Source: Prescottella equi
Lineage (GTDB): Bacteria > Actinomycetota > Actinomycetes > Mycobacteriales > Mycobacteriaceae
Reading direction: 5' to 3'
DNA length: 64,000 nt
NCBI RefSeq assembly: GCF_020171745.1
Contig: NZ_JAIVAH010000016.1
Span: 1-64,000 of the forward strand
A program made the position numbers and the translations under genes. The notes under the pieces were generated by a model. That model saw only the letters and a program-made list of their open reading frames with translations, ran no database searches and was not told the origin of the DNA. Below, one piece after another: positions 8,684 to 15,803 of the stretch; position 1 is the stretch's first letter, and each line of letters starts with the position of its first letter.

Positions 8684-9394
8684 TCACGCCCGCTTCCGAT
8701 CAGGACACACGCTCTGGTTTCCGGTGTTGTCCAACCAGCGCAGCAGCGCGTAGAGGAAGCGCGTCGATCCCGGCATGAAGTTGTTGCCGTGGTGGTACGT
8801 CGGGTCCAGGGTGGTCGCGATGATCCGGCCCGGCGTAGAGACGGTGTCCTCGAACAGCATCATCCCGGCGTCGCGGAGGTCGCCGTTCTCGTCGGGCTCC
8901 TCCGACACCAGCAGCGGTACGACGTCGGCGTCGGTGTGCAGCAGGCCGTGGTGGTGCCAGATCACCGACTTCGTCGAAAGGTATTCCCACGCCTCGTGTT
9001 CGGGACTGCGGGTGCGGATCAGCGGATCCTCGCCCTCGAGCCACCACCAGAAGTTGGTGGGGCGCGCCGTCCACGTCACTCCGGGCAGCCAGGTGTGCGC
9101 CGCATTCTCACCGAGGACCACGAGCGTCCCGCCGCGTTCGGCGACCGCGAGGATCTGCGCGGTGTGTCGGCGGAGCAACTCGGGATGCAGGCGGTCGGCG
9201 AGGACAACGGTGTCGAACGCGTCGAGGTCGCCGTCGGCGAGGTCCGCGAGGTACAGGAACTCGGGCTGGTGCGCGATCACCGCCGGGTCCTTCAGCGTCT
9301 GCAGATGGAAGTGCGATCCGCCGTGCACCAGTGCGAGTCGACGTCGGGAGCGGGGTGCGCGATCGGTGCGGGCGAAGGGTTCGATGGTGGTCAT
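8684..9394 (-). CDS. ThuA/GATase1-like protein, second of a pair
   Basis: A 236-residue soluble protein with a Rossmann-like class I amidotransferase-type fold, by pattern: a strand RRLALVHGGSHFH near the start, FDTVVLADRLHPELL, and GGTLVVLGENAAHTW in the middle. The later segments HHHGLLHTDAD and DPTYHHGNNFMPGSTRFL resemble the His-rich C-terminal signature of ThuA-like proteins. No catalytic Cys in a GxCxG elbow is seen, so glutaminase activity is unlikely. The ATG at 9394 is preceded by AGGAGG and overlaps the previous stop (ATGA). It ends the ABC-uptake operon. The biochemical role is unknown; work on the imported compound or regulation are guesses. Confidence 0.75.
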   Translation of the reverse strand: MTTIEPFARTDRAPRSRRRLALVHGGSHFHLQTLKDPAVIAHQPEFLYLADLADGDLDAFDTVVLADRLHPELLRRHTAQILAVAERGGTLVVLGENAAHTWLPGVTWTARPTNFWWWLEGEDPLIRTRSPEHEAWEYLSTKSVIWHHHGLLHTDADVVPLLVSEEPDENGDLRDAGMMLFEDTVSTPGRIIATTLDPTYHHGNNFMPGSTRFLYALLRWLDNTGNQSVCPDRKRA

Positions 9395-10026
9395 GCCTGT
9401 GCCTCCTGCTGGGCCAGCCACGTGAGCAGCTGCGGGAAGATACGCGCGGAGGTGTTCGGATCCTCCTGGTAGACGGCGAGATCGATGCCGCCGTGCACCA
9501 GCACCTGACCGGCGCCGAGTGGGTACACGTAGTCGACGGGCAGCGCGTGTCGGCCGATGCAGTTGGTCACGACGGCGCCGTCGGGCAGCTTCTGGCTGTA
9601 GCCGCGGCCGTAGAAGCCGGACACCCCGCGTCGGAAGCTGACGTCGGCGGGATCGACACCCTCCCACACCGGATGCGGGTCACCGGCGGCGATCGCCAGA
9701 TCCTTGGGGCCCGAGTACTGCAGCTTGCGCCACTGGCCGAGGCCGGGCAGGAAGTCGGTGAGCGGGTGACCCATGATCGCGATGCGCCCGCCGGCGGTGA
9801 CGAAGTCGGTGAGCAGATCGCGTCGGCGTTCGAGGAAGATCTGGTCGCAGTTGCCGTTGACCAGCAGGCCGCGGACGCCGTCCAGGTTCAGGGTGTCGAG
9901 GTCGTACAGGTCGACGGGCTGCACGCGCCGGGCGGCGGTGGTGCCGCCGGACATGCCGGTGTTCGTGCCCATCACCAGGTGTAGAACAGGTGGAAGTGAC
10001 TGCGGCGCAGTCGTGTCGAGATTCAT
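9391..10026 (-). CDS. ThuA/GATase1-like protein, first of a pair
   Basis: A 211-residue soluble protein with the same overall pattern as its downstream neighbour but little obvious identity to it. It shows a strand LHLVMGTNTGMSGG near residue 15, LDGVRGLLVNGNCDQIFLE at about 48-66, then a GGRIAIMGHP turn. VSGFYGRGYSQ and YPLGAGQVLVHGGIDLAVY in the second half fit a ThuA-type core. It overlaps both neighbours by 4 nt (ATGA), so it should be translated in fixed ratio with the ATPase and its partner. I know no experimental function for this family arrangement. Confidence 0.72.
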   Translation of the reverse strand: MNLDTTAPQSLPPVLHLVMGTNTGMSGGTTAARRVQPVDLYDLDTLNLDGVRGLLVNGNCDQIFLERRRDLLTDFVTAGGRIAIMGHPLTDFLPGLGQWRKLQYSGPKDLAIAAGDPHPVWEGVDPADVSFRRGVSGFYGRGYSQKLPDGAVVTNCIGRHALPVDYVYPLGAGQVLVHGGIDLAVYQEDPNTSARIFPQLLTWLAQQEAQA

Positions 10027-10808
10027 CGTGAAACCTTCTGAAGGGTGGCCGCGGGTTCGGCGGCCGCGAATGTGTCGTAACGGGTGTAGAGCACGGTGCG
10101 AGGAGCGCCGCGGTCGTCGACGGTGGCGCTCACCACCTCGATGCCGTACAGATCGGTGAGCATGTCGTCGGTGACGAGATCGGCGACGGGGCCGAGCCGG
10201 ATGTCCTCGGGCGAGCGCATCACGATCGCGCGTCCGCCCAGATGTAGCGCGTGATCCGGGTGGTGCGTCGTGAGGAGGATGCCCATGCCGTCCGAGGCGA
10301 GATCGCGCAGCAGCTCGAGCACTCGCGCCTGGTTGCGCAGGTCCAGCGCCGAGACCGGCTCGTCGAGGATCATGAACGCGGCGTCCGACGCCAGCGCTCG
10401 CGCGATGAGCACGAGTTGCCGCTGGCCGCCGGACAGTTCGGCGAAGCTACGGGTGGCCAGGTCGGTGATGCCGACCCGGTCGAGGACCTCGCGGGTGCGG
10501 GAGATGTCGGCCCTGCCGGGCACCGAGAACGCCGAGACCTTCTTCGCCCGGCCCATCAGGACCATGTCGAACACCGAGTACGCGAAGCTCGACAGGCTGG
10601 CCTGCGGGACATAGCCGATCGCGGTGTCCCGCTCCACCCGTCCCTCGCGCAGCGGCGTCAGCCCGGCGATGCACCGCAGCAGCGTCGTCTTGCCCTGGCC
10701 GTTGGGGCCGAGGATCGACGTGATGCCGCCGTCGATGCGCAGGTTCGCGTGCCGGAACACCCAGTCCCGGTGCGGGTAGTGGAAACCGGCGTCCTGAATC
10801 TCAAGCAT
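10023..10808 (-). CDS. ABC transporter ATPase, FepC/FecE type
   Basis: A 261-residue ATPase driving a binding-protein-dependent importer. Walker A is GPNGQGKTT (about 34-42), the signature is LSGGQRQ, and Walker B runs into the catalytic Glu as AAFMILDEP. The H-loop is TTHHPDH, and the D-loop region SALD is intact. The start MLEIQD at 10808 is chosen because the earlier in-frame start would add 18 low-quality residues inside the permease gene. It overlaps the permease by 8 nt and the first ThuA-like gene by 4 nt. Confidence 0.92.
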   Translation of the reverse strand: MLEIQDAGFHYPHRDWVFRHANLRIDGGITSILGPNGQGKTTLLRCIAGLTPLREGRVERDTAIGYVPQASLSSFAYSVFDMVLMGRAKKVSAFSVPGRADISRTREVLDRVGITDLATRSFAELSGGQRQLVLIARALASDAAFMILDEPVSALDLRNQARVLELLRDLASDGMGILLTTHHPDHALHLGGRAIVMRSPEDIRLGPVADLVTDDMLTDLYGIEVVSATVDDRGAPRTVLYTRYDTFAAAEPAATLQKVSR

Positions 10809-11862
10809 CGATGAAGGCCTGTCTACGCGAATTCCGGAGCAGCAGAACGAACACCGGGGCACCGATGATCGCGGTGAGGATGCCGAGCGGGATCTCGCCG
10901 GAACTGACGGTGCGGGAGAGCGTGTCGATGATCGTCAGGTACGCGGCACCGAGCACGAACGTGGTCGGCATCGAGATCCGGTGGTCGGGGCCCACCCACA
11001 GCCGGGCGATGTGCGGAACCACCAGGCCCACCCAGCCGATCACGCCCGACACGGCAACCGCACCGGCGGTCATGAGCGCCACCATCGTCAGCAGCAGCGC
11101 CCGTAGCCGTCCGGGGTTGACCCCGAGCGAGGCGGCGTCGTCGTCGCCGAGCGAGAGGATGTTGATCCGCCAGCGCAGCCCGATGATGACGGCGGAGCCC
11201 GCGAGGATCGGGATCGCCGCGATCAGCACCTTCGCCATGTCGGCGGTGGCGAGGGAACCCATGAGCCAGAACACGATCGACGGGAGTGTCGTGTACGGGT
11301 CGGCGACGTACGTGATGAACGACACCAGTGCCGAGAAGAACGCACTCGTGACGACGCCGCCGAGCACGATCATCAGGAGCGCGCCGCCCGACCGGCTCCG
11401 GCCGATCAACAGCACCATGCCGAGCGCGGCGAGACCGAACAGGAATGCGCCGCCGACCAGGAACGTCGAGCCCAGCCCGAACATCAGTGCCAGCACACCG
11501 CCGAACGACGCACCCGAGGACACGCCCAGGATCTGGGGGCTCACCAGCGGATTGCGGAACGCGGCCTGCAGCGCGGCACCACCGAGGGCAAGGCCACCGC
11601 CGACGAGCATCCCCAGCAAGACCCGTGGAAGCCGCACGCCCAGAACGACGTTGGATTCGGCCTCGGTCCACGTTCGGGGGAGCGAGATCACCTCGTTGAT
11701 CAGGATGCGGGCCACCTCGTTGACCGGGACCGTGTAGCGGCCCACGGACAGCGAGATCAGCCCGACCGCGACGATCCCGACGGTGAGTACGACCGGCACC
11801 AGCAGCCGCGACGACCGCCGCGTCGGCTGCTCGGTCGCGGTCTCAAGCGCGGAAGGCGTCAT
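10801..11862 (-). CDS. FecCD/BtuC-type ABC permease
   Basis: A 353-residue polytopic membrane protein of the iron-siderophore/haem/B12 permease family. After a basic N-terminus come about nine or ten hydrophobic helices, with typical family segments RLPRVLLGMLVGGGLALGG, NPLVSPQILGVSSGASFGG and IGWVGLVVPHIARLWVG (the last carries the ATPase-coupling GxVxxxxR loop). A single permease gene implies a homodimeric channel. The start MTPSAL at 11862 lies inside the end of the binding-protein gene (20-nt overlap). Substrate specificity cannot be read from the permease. Confidence 0.93.
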   Translation of the reverse strand: MTPSALETATEQPTRRSSRLLVPVVLTVGIVAVGLISLSVGRYTVPVNEVARILINEVISLPRTWTEAESNVVLGVRLPRVLLGMLVGGGLALGGAALQAAFRNPLVSPQILGVSSGASFGGVLALMFGLGSTFLVGGAFLFGLAALGMVLLIGRSRSGGALLMIVLGGVVTSAFFSALVSFITYVADPYTTLPSIVFWLMGSLATADMAKVLIAAIPILAGSAVIIGLRWRINILSLGDDDAASLGVNPGRLRALLLTMVALMTAGAVAVSGVIGWVGLVVPHIARLWVGPDHRISMPTTFVLGAAYLTIIDTLSRTVSSGEIPLGILTAIIGAPVFVLLLRNSRRQAFIDA

Positions 11863-13000
11863 AGCCTGCGCTGCCCGAGTTGGCCGACATCTGGAGAATG
11901 CGGTCGACGTCCGCATCGGTGACGTCGTACGCGTACAGCGTGCGGTACGTCTCCCGGATGCGCTGGCGCAGTCCGTGGTTCACGTCCGGGAAGAACACCG
12001 AGTTCACCCACAGCCACATCAGGTTCGACTCGTTGCATGGCGGATCCCACGAGAAGCCGCCGATCGGGGCCTTGTAGACCCGCTTGTTCTTCACCGCGGA
12101 CAGCGACGCCCACTTGGGGTCGGCATAGACGTCGGCGGGGGTCGTCGGCTCGAAGTTGCCGAGGATCAACACCTCCGGGTCCCAGCCGAGCACCTGCTCT
12201 CGGGTGACACCGAGGCTCGAGCCGCTACCCGCGCCGGACGCGACGTTCTTGCCGCCGGCGAGCTTGATCCAGAAGTCCATGTAACTGTTGTCGGCGCCGA
12301 CCTTGATCTCCGGCGCGTTGTACAGGTACATCACCTTCGGGGCGGTCGACGCGTGCGCCGCGGCGGTCTTCTCGACCAGCGCGCGGTCGTCGGCCATCTT
12401 CGCGAGCACCGCGTCGGCCTCGGCCTTCTTGCCCAGCAGTTCACCGAAGATCTGGATCCAGGCCTCGAGATCCTCCTGCGTGCCGTACTTGAGCAGGATC
12501 ACCTTCAGGCCGGCGTTGCGCAGCGGCGCGACGATGTCGTCGCCCTTGTCGCCCCACTGGATCACGACGTCCGGGTTCAGGCTGAGGATGTGCTCGACGT
12601 TCGGCACGAAGTCGTTGCCCGCCACCACCGGGGTGTCGAGGAACTGCGGGAACATCGTGCCCAGCATGCCCTTCGAGGCCATCGAGATCGCGACCTGGTT
12701 GACGCCGACGTTGCGGGCGGTGGACTGGTCCGAACCGATGATCATCGATGGCACCGGGATGATGGCCGACGCGATCCGGCCGACCGGGGTGTCGAACGTG
12801 ACGGTGTTCCGGTACTGGTCGACGATCGTGATGGGTCCACCGGTGGCGGCGTCCGCGGCCGTCTCGGTGACGGTCTCGCGGCTCGAGCACGCGGTGATGC
12901 CGAGAGCGCCGAGGGCGAGCGCTGCGACCCCCATCGAGCGCATGAGGTCTCGGCGCGTGAGCGCGGCGGTGAAATTCGGGGAAGTGGGAGGGGTCGACAT
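11843..13000 (-). CDS. substrate-binding lipoprotein of an iron-complex-type ABC importer
   Basis: A 385-residue class III binding protein (FepB/TroA fold). The N-terminus has a twin-arginine-like TRRDLMRS before a hydrophobic stretch and a lipobox ending in Cys (GITACSS, about residue 39), so it should be a lipid-anchored cell-surface receptor. The family core is visible: PVGRIASAII, a DVVIQWG turn after LSLNP, and WDPEVLILGN late in the protein. It is the first gene of a five-gene operon with every junction overlapping. The iron-responsive box about 93 bp upstream suggests a ferric siderophore or haem ligand, but molybdate or cobalamin relatives exist. Confidence 0.92.
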   Translation of the reverse strand: MSTPPTSPNFTAALTRRDLMRSMGVAALALGALGITACSSRETVTETAADAATGGPITIVDQYRNTVTFDTPVGRIASAIIPVPSMIIGSDQSTARNVGVNQVAISMASKGMLGTMFPQFLDTPVVAGNDFVPNVEHILSLNPDVVIQWGDKGDDIVAPLRNAGLKVILLKYGTQEDLEAWIQIFGELLGKKAEADAVLAKMADDRALVEKTAAAHASTAPKVMYLYNAPEIKVGADNSYMDFWIKLAGGKNVASGAGSGSSLGVTREQVLGWDPEVLILGNFEPTTPADVYADPKWASLSAVKNKRVYKAPIGGFSWDPPCNESNLMWLWVNSVFFPDVNHGLRQRIRETYRTLYAYDVTDADVDRILQMSANSGSAGYDAFRA

Positions 13001-13093
13001 GGGGCTCCGAAGGCAAAAGTTGTTGGCTCGGTGGCCGTTCGGGGAACGGCGGCAACCCTCCGGGATCGGAAGGTTAGGCGAGCATACAATAAC

Positions 13094-13112
13094 TAATGTA
13101 AGCCTTACCTGA
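13094..13112 (-). promoter_or_regulatory. IdeR/DtxR-type iron box
   Basis: The minus strand reads TCAGGTAAGGCTTACATTA. Compared with the IdeR/DtxR consensus TWAGGTWAGSCTWACCTWA, 17 of 19 positions agree. It precedes the binding-protein gene and is followed by A/T-rich TTATTGTATG, a plausible -10 region. Iron-loaded IdeR would repress the operon, so expression is expected under iron limitation. Confidence 0.8.
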
Positions 13113-13140
13113 GTGCCCTTTGTCTGGTTCTGAAACGACG

Positions 13141-13169
13141 AGGTCCGCGGACGAAACGCCCGCGGACCT
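13141..13169. terminator. hairpin terminator of the GntR gene
   Basis: AGGTCCGCGG at 13141-13150 pairs with CCGCGGACCT at 13160-13169 around a 9-nt loop. It lies 18 bp past the stop of the minus-strand gntR gene and before the iron box, so it separates the two transcription units. Confidence 0.65.
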
Positions 13170-13186
13170 GTGGGGGAGTGTCGGCC

Positions 13187-13873
13187 TCAGCCGTTCGCGA
13201 AGAGGTGGATCCGCTGTTCGCGGCTGCGCTCGAGGTGGGTACGCATGTGCTCGCGGGCGGCCCGCTCGTCCCGGGTGCGGATCGCCTCGAGGATGTTGCT
13301 GTGCTCGGCGTTGAGCAGGTCGGGTTCGCCGTAGTTCGACGGCGGCCCGCTGTCGTAGATCCGCAGCTGGGTCGTCAGCCGGACCAGCAGCGTCATGATC
13401 GTCGTGTTGTGGGCGGCCTGCCACAGCGCCTCGTGGAAGCGGAAGTTGTCGGTGCGAACCTCGTTGTCGTCCTTGGCGCCGCAGCACGAGTTGTGCAACC
13501 GGTCGAGGCGGGCCATGTCGAGGTCGGTGTGCCGGATGGCGGCGGCGCCGGCGGCCTCCGATTCGAGCGCTACGCGGGCGGCGTAGATCTCGATGACGTC
13601 CTCCGGGGTGCCGGAGCGGACCCGGAAGCCGCGCGCGGCGCGTTCGAGCAGGCCGTCGTGCGCGAGCCAGTTCAGAGCCTCGCGGATCGGCGTGCGGGAG
13701 GCGCCGTACTTCTCGCTCAGCTGTGTCTCGTGCAGTGCGGCACCCTGCGGGAACTTGCCGGCGAGGATGTCGGCGCGCAGGTGCAGGTACTGCCTGGACG
13801 TCTGATCGGAGCGGCCGGCGGCGTCGGTGGGTATGAGCGCGCCGAGTTCCGTCAGGTCGTCCCCGTGTGTCAT
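13187..13873 (-). CDS. GntR-family regulator, FadR/FCD subgroup
   Basis: A 228-residue transcription factor. The winged helix-turn-helix is at about 24-95 with LSEKYGASRTPIREALNWL as the recognition segment. The C-terminal all-helical FCD domain has the expected Asp and His residues for a metal/ligand pocket (RTDNFRFHEALW, AEHSNILEAI). The start at 13873 (ATG) is preferred, because the alternative GTG at 13951 would run through a 12-bp palindrome that looks like its own operator. It is divergent from the sulfurtransferase gene, so that gene and gntR itself are the likely targets. The effector is unknown. Confidence 0.87.
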   Translation of the reverse strand: MTHGDDLTELGALIPTDAAGRSDQTSRQYLHLRADILAGKFPQGAALHETQLSEKYGASRTPIREALNWLAHDGLLERAARGFRVRSGTPEDVIEIYAARVALESEAAGAAAIRHTDLDMARLDRLHNSCCGAKDDNEVRTDNFRFHEALWQAAHNTTIMTLLVRLTTQLRIYDSGPPSNYGEPDLLNAEHSNILEAIRTRDERAAREHMRTHLERSREQRIHLFANG

Positions 13874-13938
13874 CGGTGCCCCATCTGTCGTTTCTGCCTC
13901 GGACTCGCTGATTATGCCACCGACGCCAGTCGGATACT

Positions 13939-13950
13939 TGCGTATACGCA
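13939..13950. promoter_or_regulatory. perfect palindrome, probable GntR operator
   Basis: TGCGTATACGCA is self-complementary over 12 bp and lies in the gap between the divergent gntR and sulfurtransferase genes. FadR/FCD regulators commonly bind short palindromes centred on GTATAC, which is present here. Autoregulation and control of the divergent gene are inferred. Confidence 0.6.
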
Positions 13951-13986
13951 CGTCGTCATTTAAGTTCGTGGGCGCTGATCGTCGTA

Positions 13987-14895
13987 GTGAGGATGTACAA
14001 GTTGTCGAGCGTTGCGTGGCCCCTGATCCAGGCGGAGGAACTCGCCGCCCTTCTCGGGGAGGAACCGGAGCCCGTTGTGCTGGACGTCACGGTCCTGCTC
14101 GCGCCGGCCCGCTTCGACGGCGACTACCGGCCCGAGTCGGGGGTGTCCGGGTGGCGGGAGGCGCACGTGCCGGGGTCTCGGCACCTCGATCTGTTTGCCG
14201 CGCTCTCGGACACCGGCAGCACCCTGCACTTCTCCCGGCCTCGCGTCGAACGGCTCGTGGAGGATCTCGCCGAGTTGGGCATCGCCCCGGACACCGACGT
14301 CGTCCTGTACGACCAGGGATCGATGACGTGGGCAGCGCGAGTTTGGTGGCTGCTCCGCAGCATCGGATTCGACGCACGCGTCCTCGACGGTGGCCTCGCC
14401 CGATGGCGGACGCTCGATCTTCCGGTCGCGACCGGGGACGACGCACCGGACCGGCCGGCCGCGGCGCCCCTCGCCGTGACGGGATACCGCCCGGCGTGGG
14501 CGGATCGCGACGATGCGATCGCGATCGTCGAGGGGCAGGCGCAAGGCACCCTGGTCTGCGCACTCGCGCCGGCGCAGTTCTCCGGCGCCGAGAAGACCCG
14601 CTACTCGCGCCGCGGCCACATTCCCGGCAGTCGCAACCTGTCGGCGAAGAGCCTGCTCGACGACACCGGCCGACTCCGGTCGGTCGACGAACTCCGTGCC
14701 CTCGCGTCCTCGGCGCTCGCCGGCGCCGACGATCCGGTGGTCCTCTACTGCGGCGGGGGCATCTCGGCGTGCCTCTCGGCGCTCGGTCTGGTGCTCGCCG
14801 GCCGCGACGACATCAGGATCTACGACGGATCCCTCGAGGAGTGGACTGCCGACCCGGCACTACCGCTCGTGACCCTGCCCGGCGGTGAACTGTGA
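13987..14895 (+). CDS. thiosulfate/3-mercaptopyruvate sulfurtransferase (tandem rhodanese)
   Basis: A 302-residue two-domain rhodanese that moves sulfane sulfur from mercaptopyruvate or thiosulfate to a thiophilic acceptor. The N-terminal, non-catalytic domain has VVLYDQGSMTWAARVWWLLR. The C-terminal domain has RRGHIPGSRNL and the active-site loop with Cys255 in YCGGGISAC, closer to the mercaptopyruvate enzymes than to classical rhodanese. The start is GTG at 13987 or ATG at 13993; neither has a strong ribosome site. It is divergent from gntR and 59 bp ahead of thiM. Confidence 0.87.
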   Translation: MRMYKLSSVAWPLIQAEELAALLGEEPEPVVLDVTVLLAPARFDGDYRPESGVSGWREAHVPGSRHLDLFAALSDTGSTLHFSRPRVERLVEDLAELGIAPDTDVVLYDQGSMTWAARVWWLLRSIGFDARVLDGGLARWRTLDLPVATGDDAPDRPAAAPLAVTGYRPAWADRDDAIAIVEGQAQGTLVCALAPAQFSGAEKTRYSRRGHIPGSRNLSAKSLLDDTGRLRSVDELRALASSALAGADDPVVLYCGGGISACLSALGLVLAGRDDIRIYDGSLEEWTADPALPLVTLPGGEL

Positions 14896-14954
14896 CCCGA
14901 TGTCGTAGGTCCTGACGCCGTCCGCCCGAACTCGCTCTTCTCCCAAGGATTTCC

Positions 14955-15803
14955 ATGACCCGCACCGTCACCGGCGACGACCTCGCCGGCGCTCTGGACG
15001 CGCTGCGCACCCAGGTGCCGCTCGTCCACTCGCTCACCAACATCGTGTCCGCGAACTTCCTCACCAACGTGGTGCTCGCGGCCGGGGCCAGCAACGCCCA
15101 CATCGACAACGCCCACGAGGCAGCGGGATTCGCCCGCATCGCCGGCGGTGTGCTGGTCAACCTCGGCACCCCCGACGACGGCACCGCAACGGCGTTCACG
15201 CTCGCGGCCGAGGCCGCCCACGACGCCGGCACCCCGTGGGTGCTCGACCCGGTCGGCGTAGGCGGGCTGCCGTGGCGCAGCGGGCTCGCGGTCGACCTGC
15301 TGAAGCATCGGCCCACCGCGATCCGCGGCAACGCGTCCGAGATCATCGCGCTCGCCGGACTCGGCGGCGACACCCGCGGCGTCGACAGCTCCGACGACCC
15401 CGCGGCGGCGGTGCCCGCGGCCGTCGCCCTGCTCGAGCACGCCGAGGTGGTCTCGGCGTCCGGCCCGGTGGACCACCTGGTGGGCCGAGACGCGCACGGC
15501 GCCGTCGTCGGGGTCCGGATCGGCGGCGGCAGTGACCTGCTGCCACGGGTGACCTCGACCGGGTGCTCGCTCGGTGGCCTGGTCGCGGCCTACCTCGCGG
15601 TGGCGCCGACCCCGCTCGTCGGGCTGGCCGCCGCGCACGCGCACGTCGCGGTCGCGTCGGAGATCGCGGCCGAGAAGTCCTCGGGCCCCGGCTCGTTCGC
15701 GGTCGAGTACCTCGACGCGCTGGCCGCCGTCGACGCGGAGACGCTCGCCGAGCGTGCCCGCATCGAGTCGATCGACCTGGCGATCGTGGGTGGAATCCGA
15801 TGA
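14955..15803 (+). CDS. thiM: hydroxyethylthiazole kinase
   Basis: A 282-residue ribokinase-like enzyme that phosphorylates 4-methyl-5-(2-hydroxyethyl)thiazole in thiamine salvage. Visible features are the substrate-binding start VHSLTNIVSANFLTNVVLA, the segment WVLDPVGVGG, the AIRGNASEI motif and the catalytic Cys loop TSTGCSLGG. The ATG follows AAGGA. No TPP riboswitch fits in the 59-bp leader. The stop overlaps the next gene by 4 nt. It is unusual that thiE and thiD are not nearby; instead it is coupled to a flavin monooxygenase. Confidence 0.9.
   Translation: MTRTVTGDDLAGALDALRTQVPLVHSLTNIVSANFLTNVVLAAGASNAHIDNAHEAAGFARIAGGVLVNLGTPDDGTATAFTLAAEAAHDAGTPWVLDPVGVGGLPWRSGLAVDLLKHRPTAIRGNASEIIALAGLGGDTRGVDSSDDPAAAVPAAVALLEHAEVVSASGPVDHLVGRDAHGAVVGVRIGGGSDLLPRVTSTGCSLGGLVAAYLAVAPTPLVGLAAAHAHVAVASEIAAEKSSGPGSFAVEYLDALAAVDAETLAERARIESIDLAIVGGIR

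Noticed and set aside
13874-13951. Longer gntR product from GTG at 13951
   Set aside because: It would begin inside a perfect palindrome that looks like an operator, and the extra 26 residues carry no family similarity.
14896-14954. TPP riboswitch before thiM
   Set aside because: The 59-bp leader is too short and has no CTGAGA-type core.
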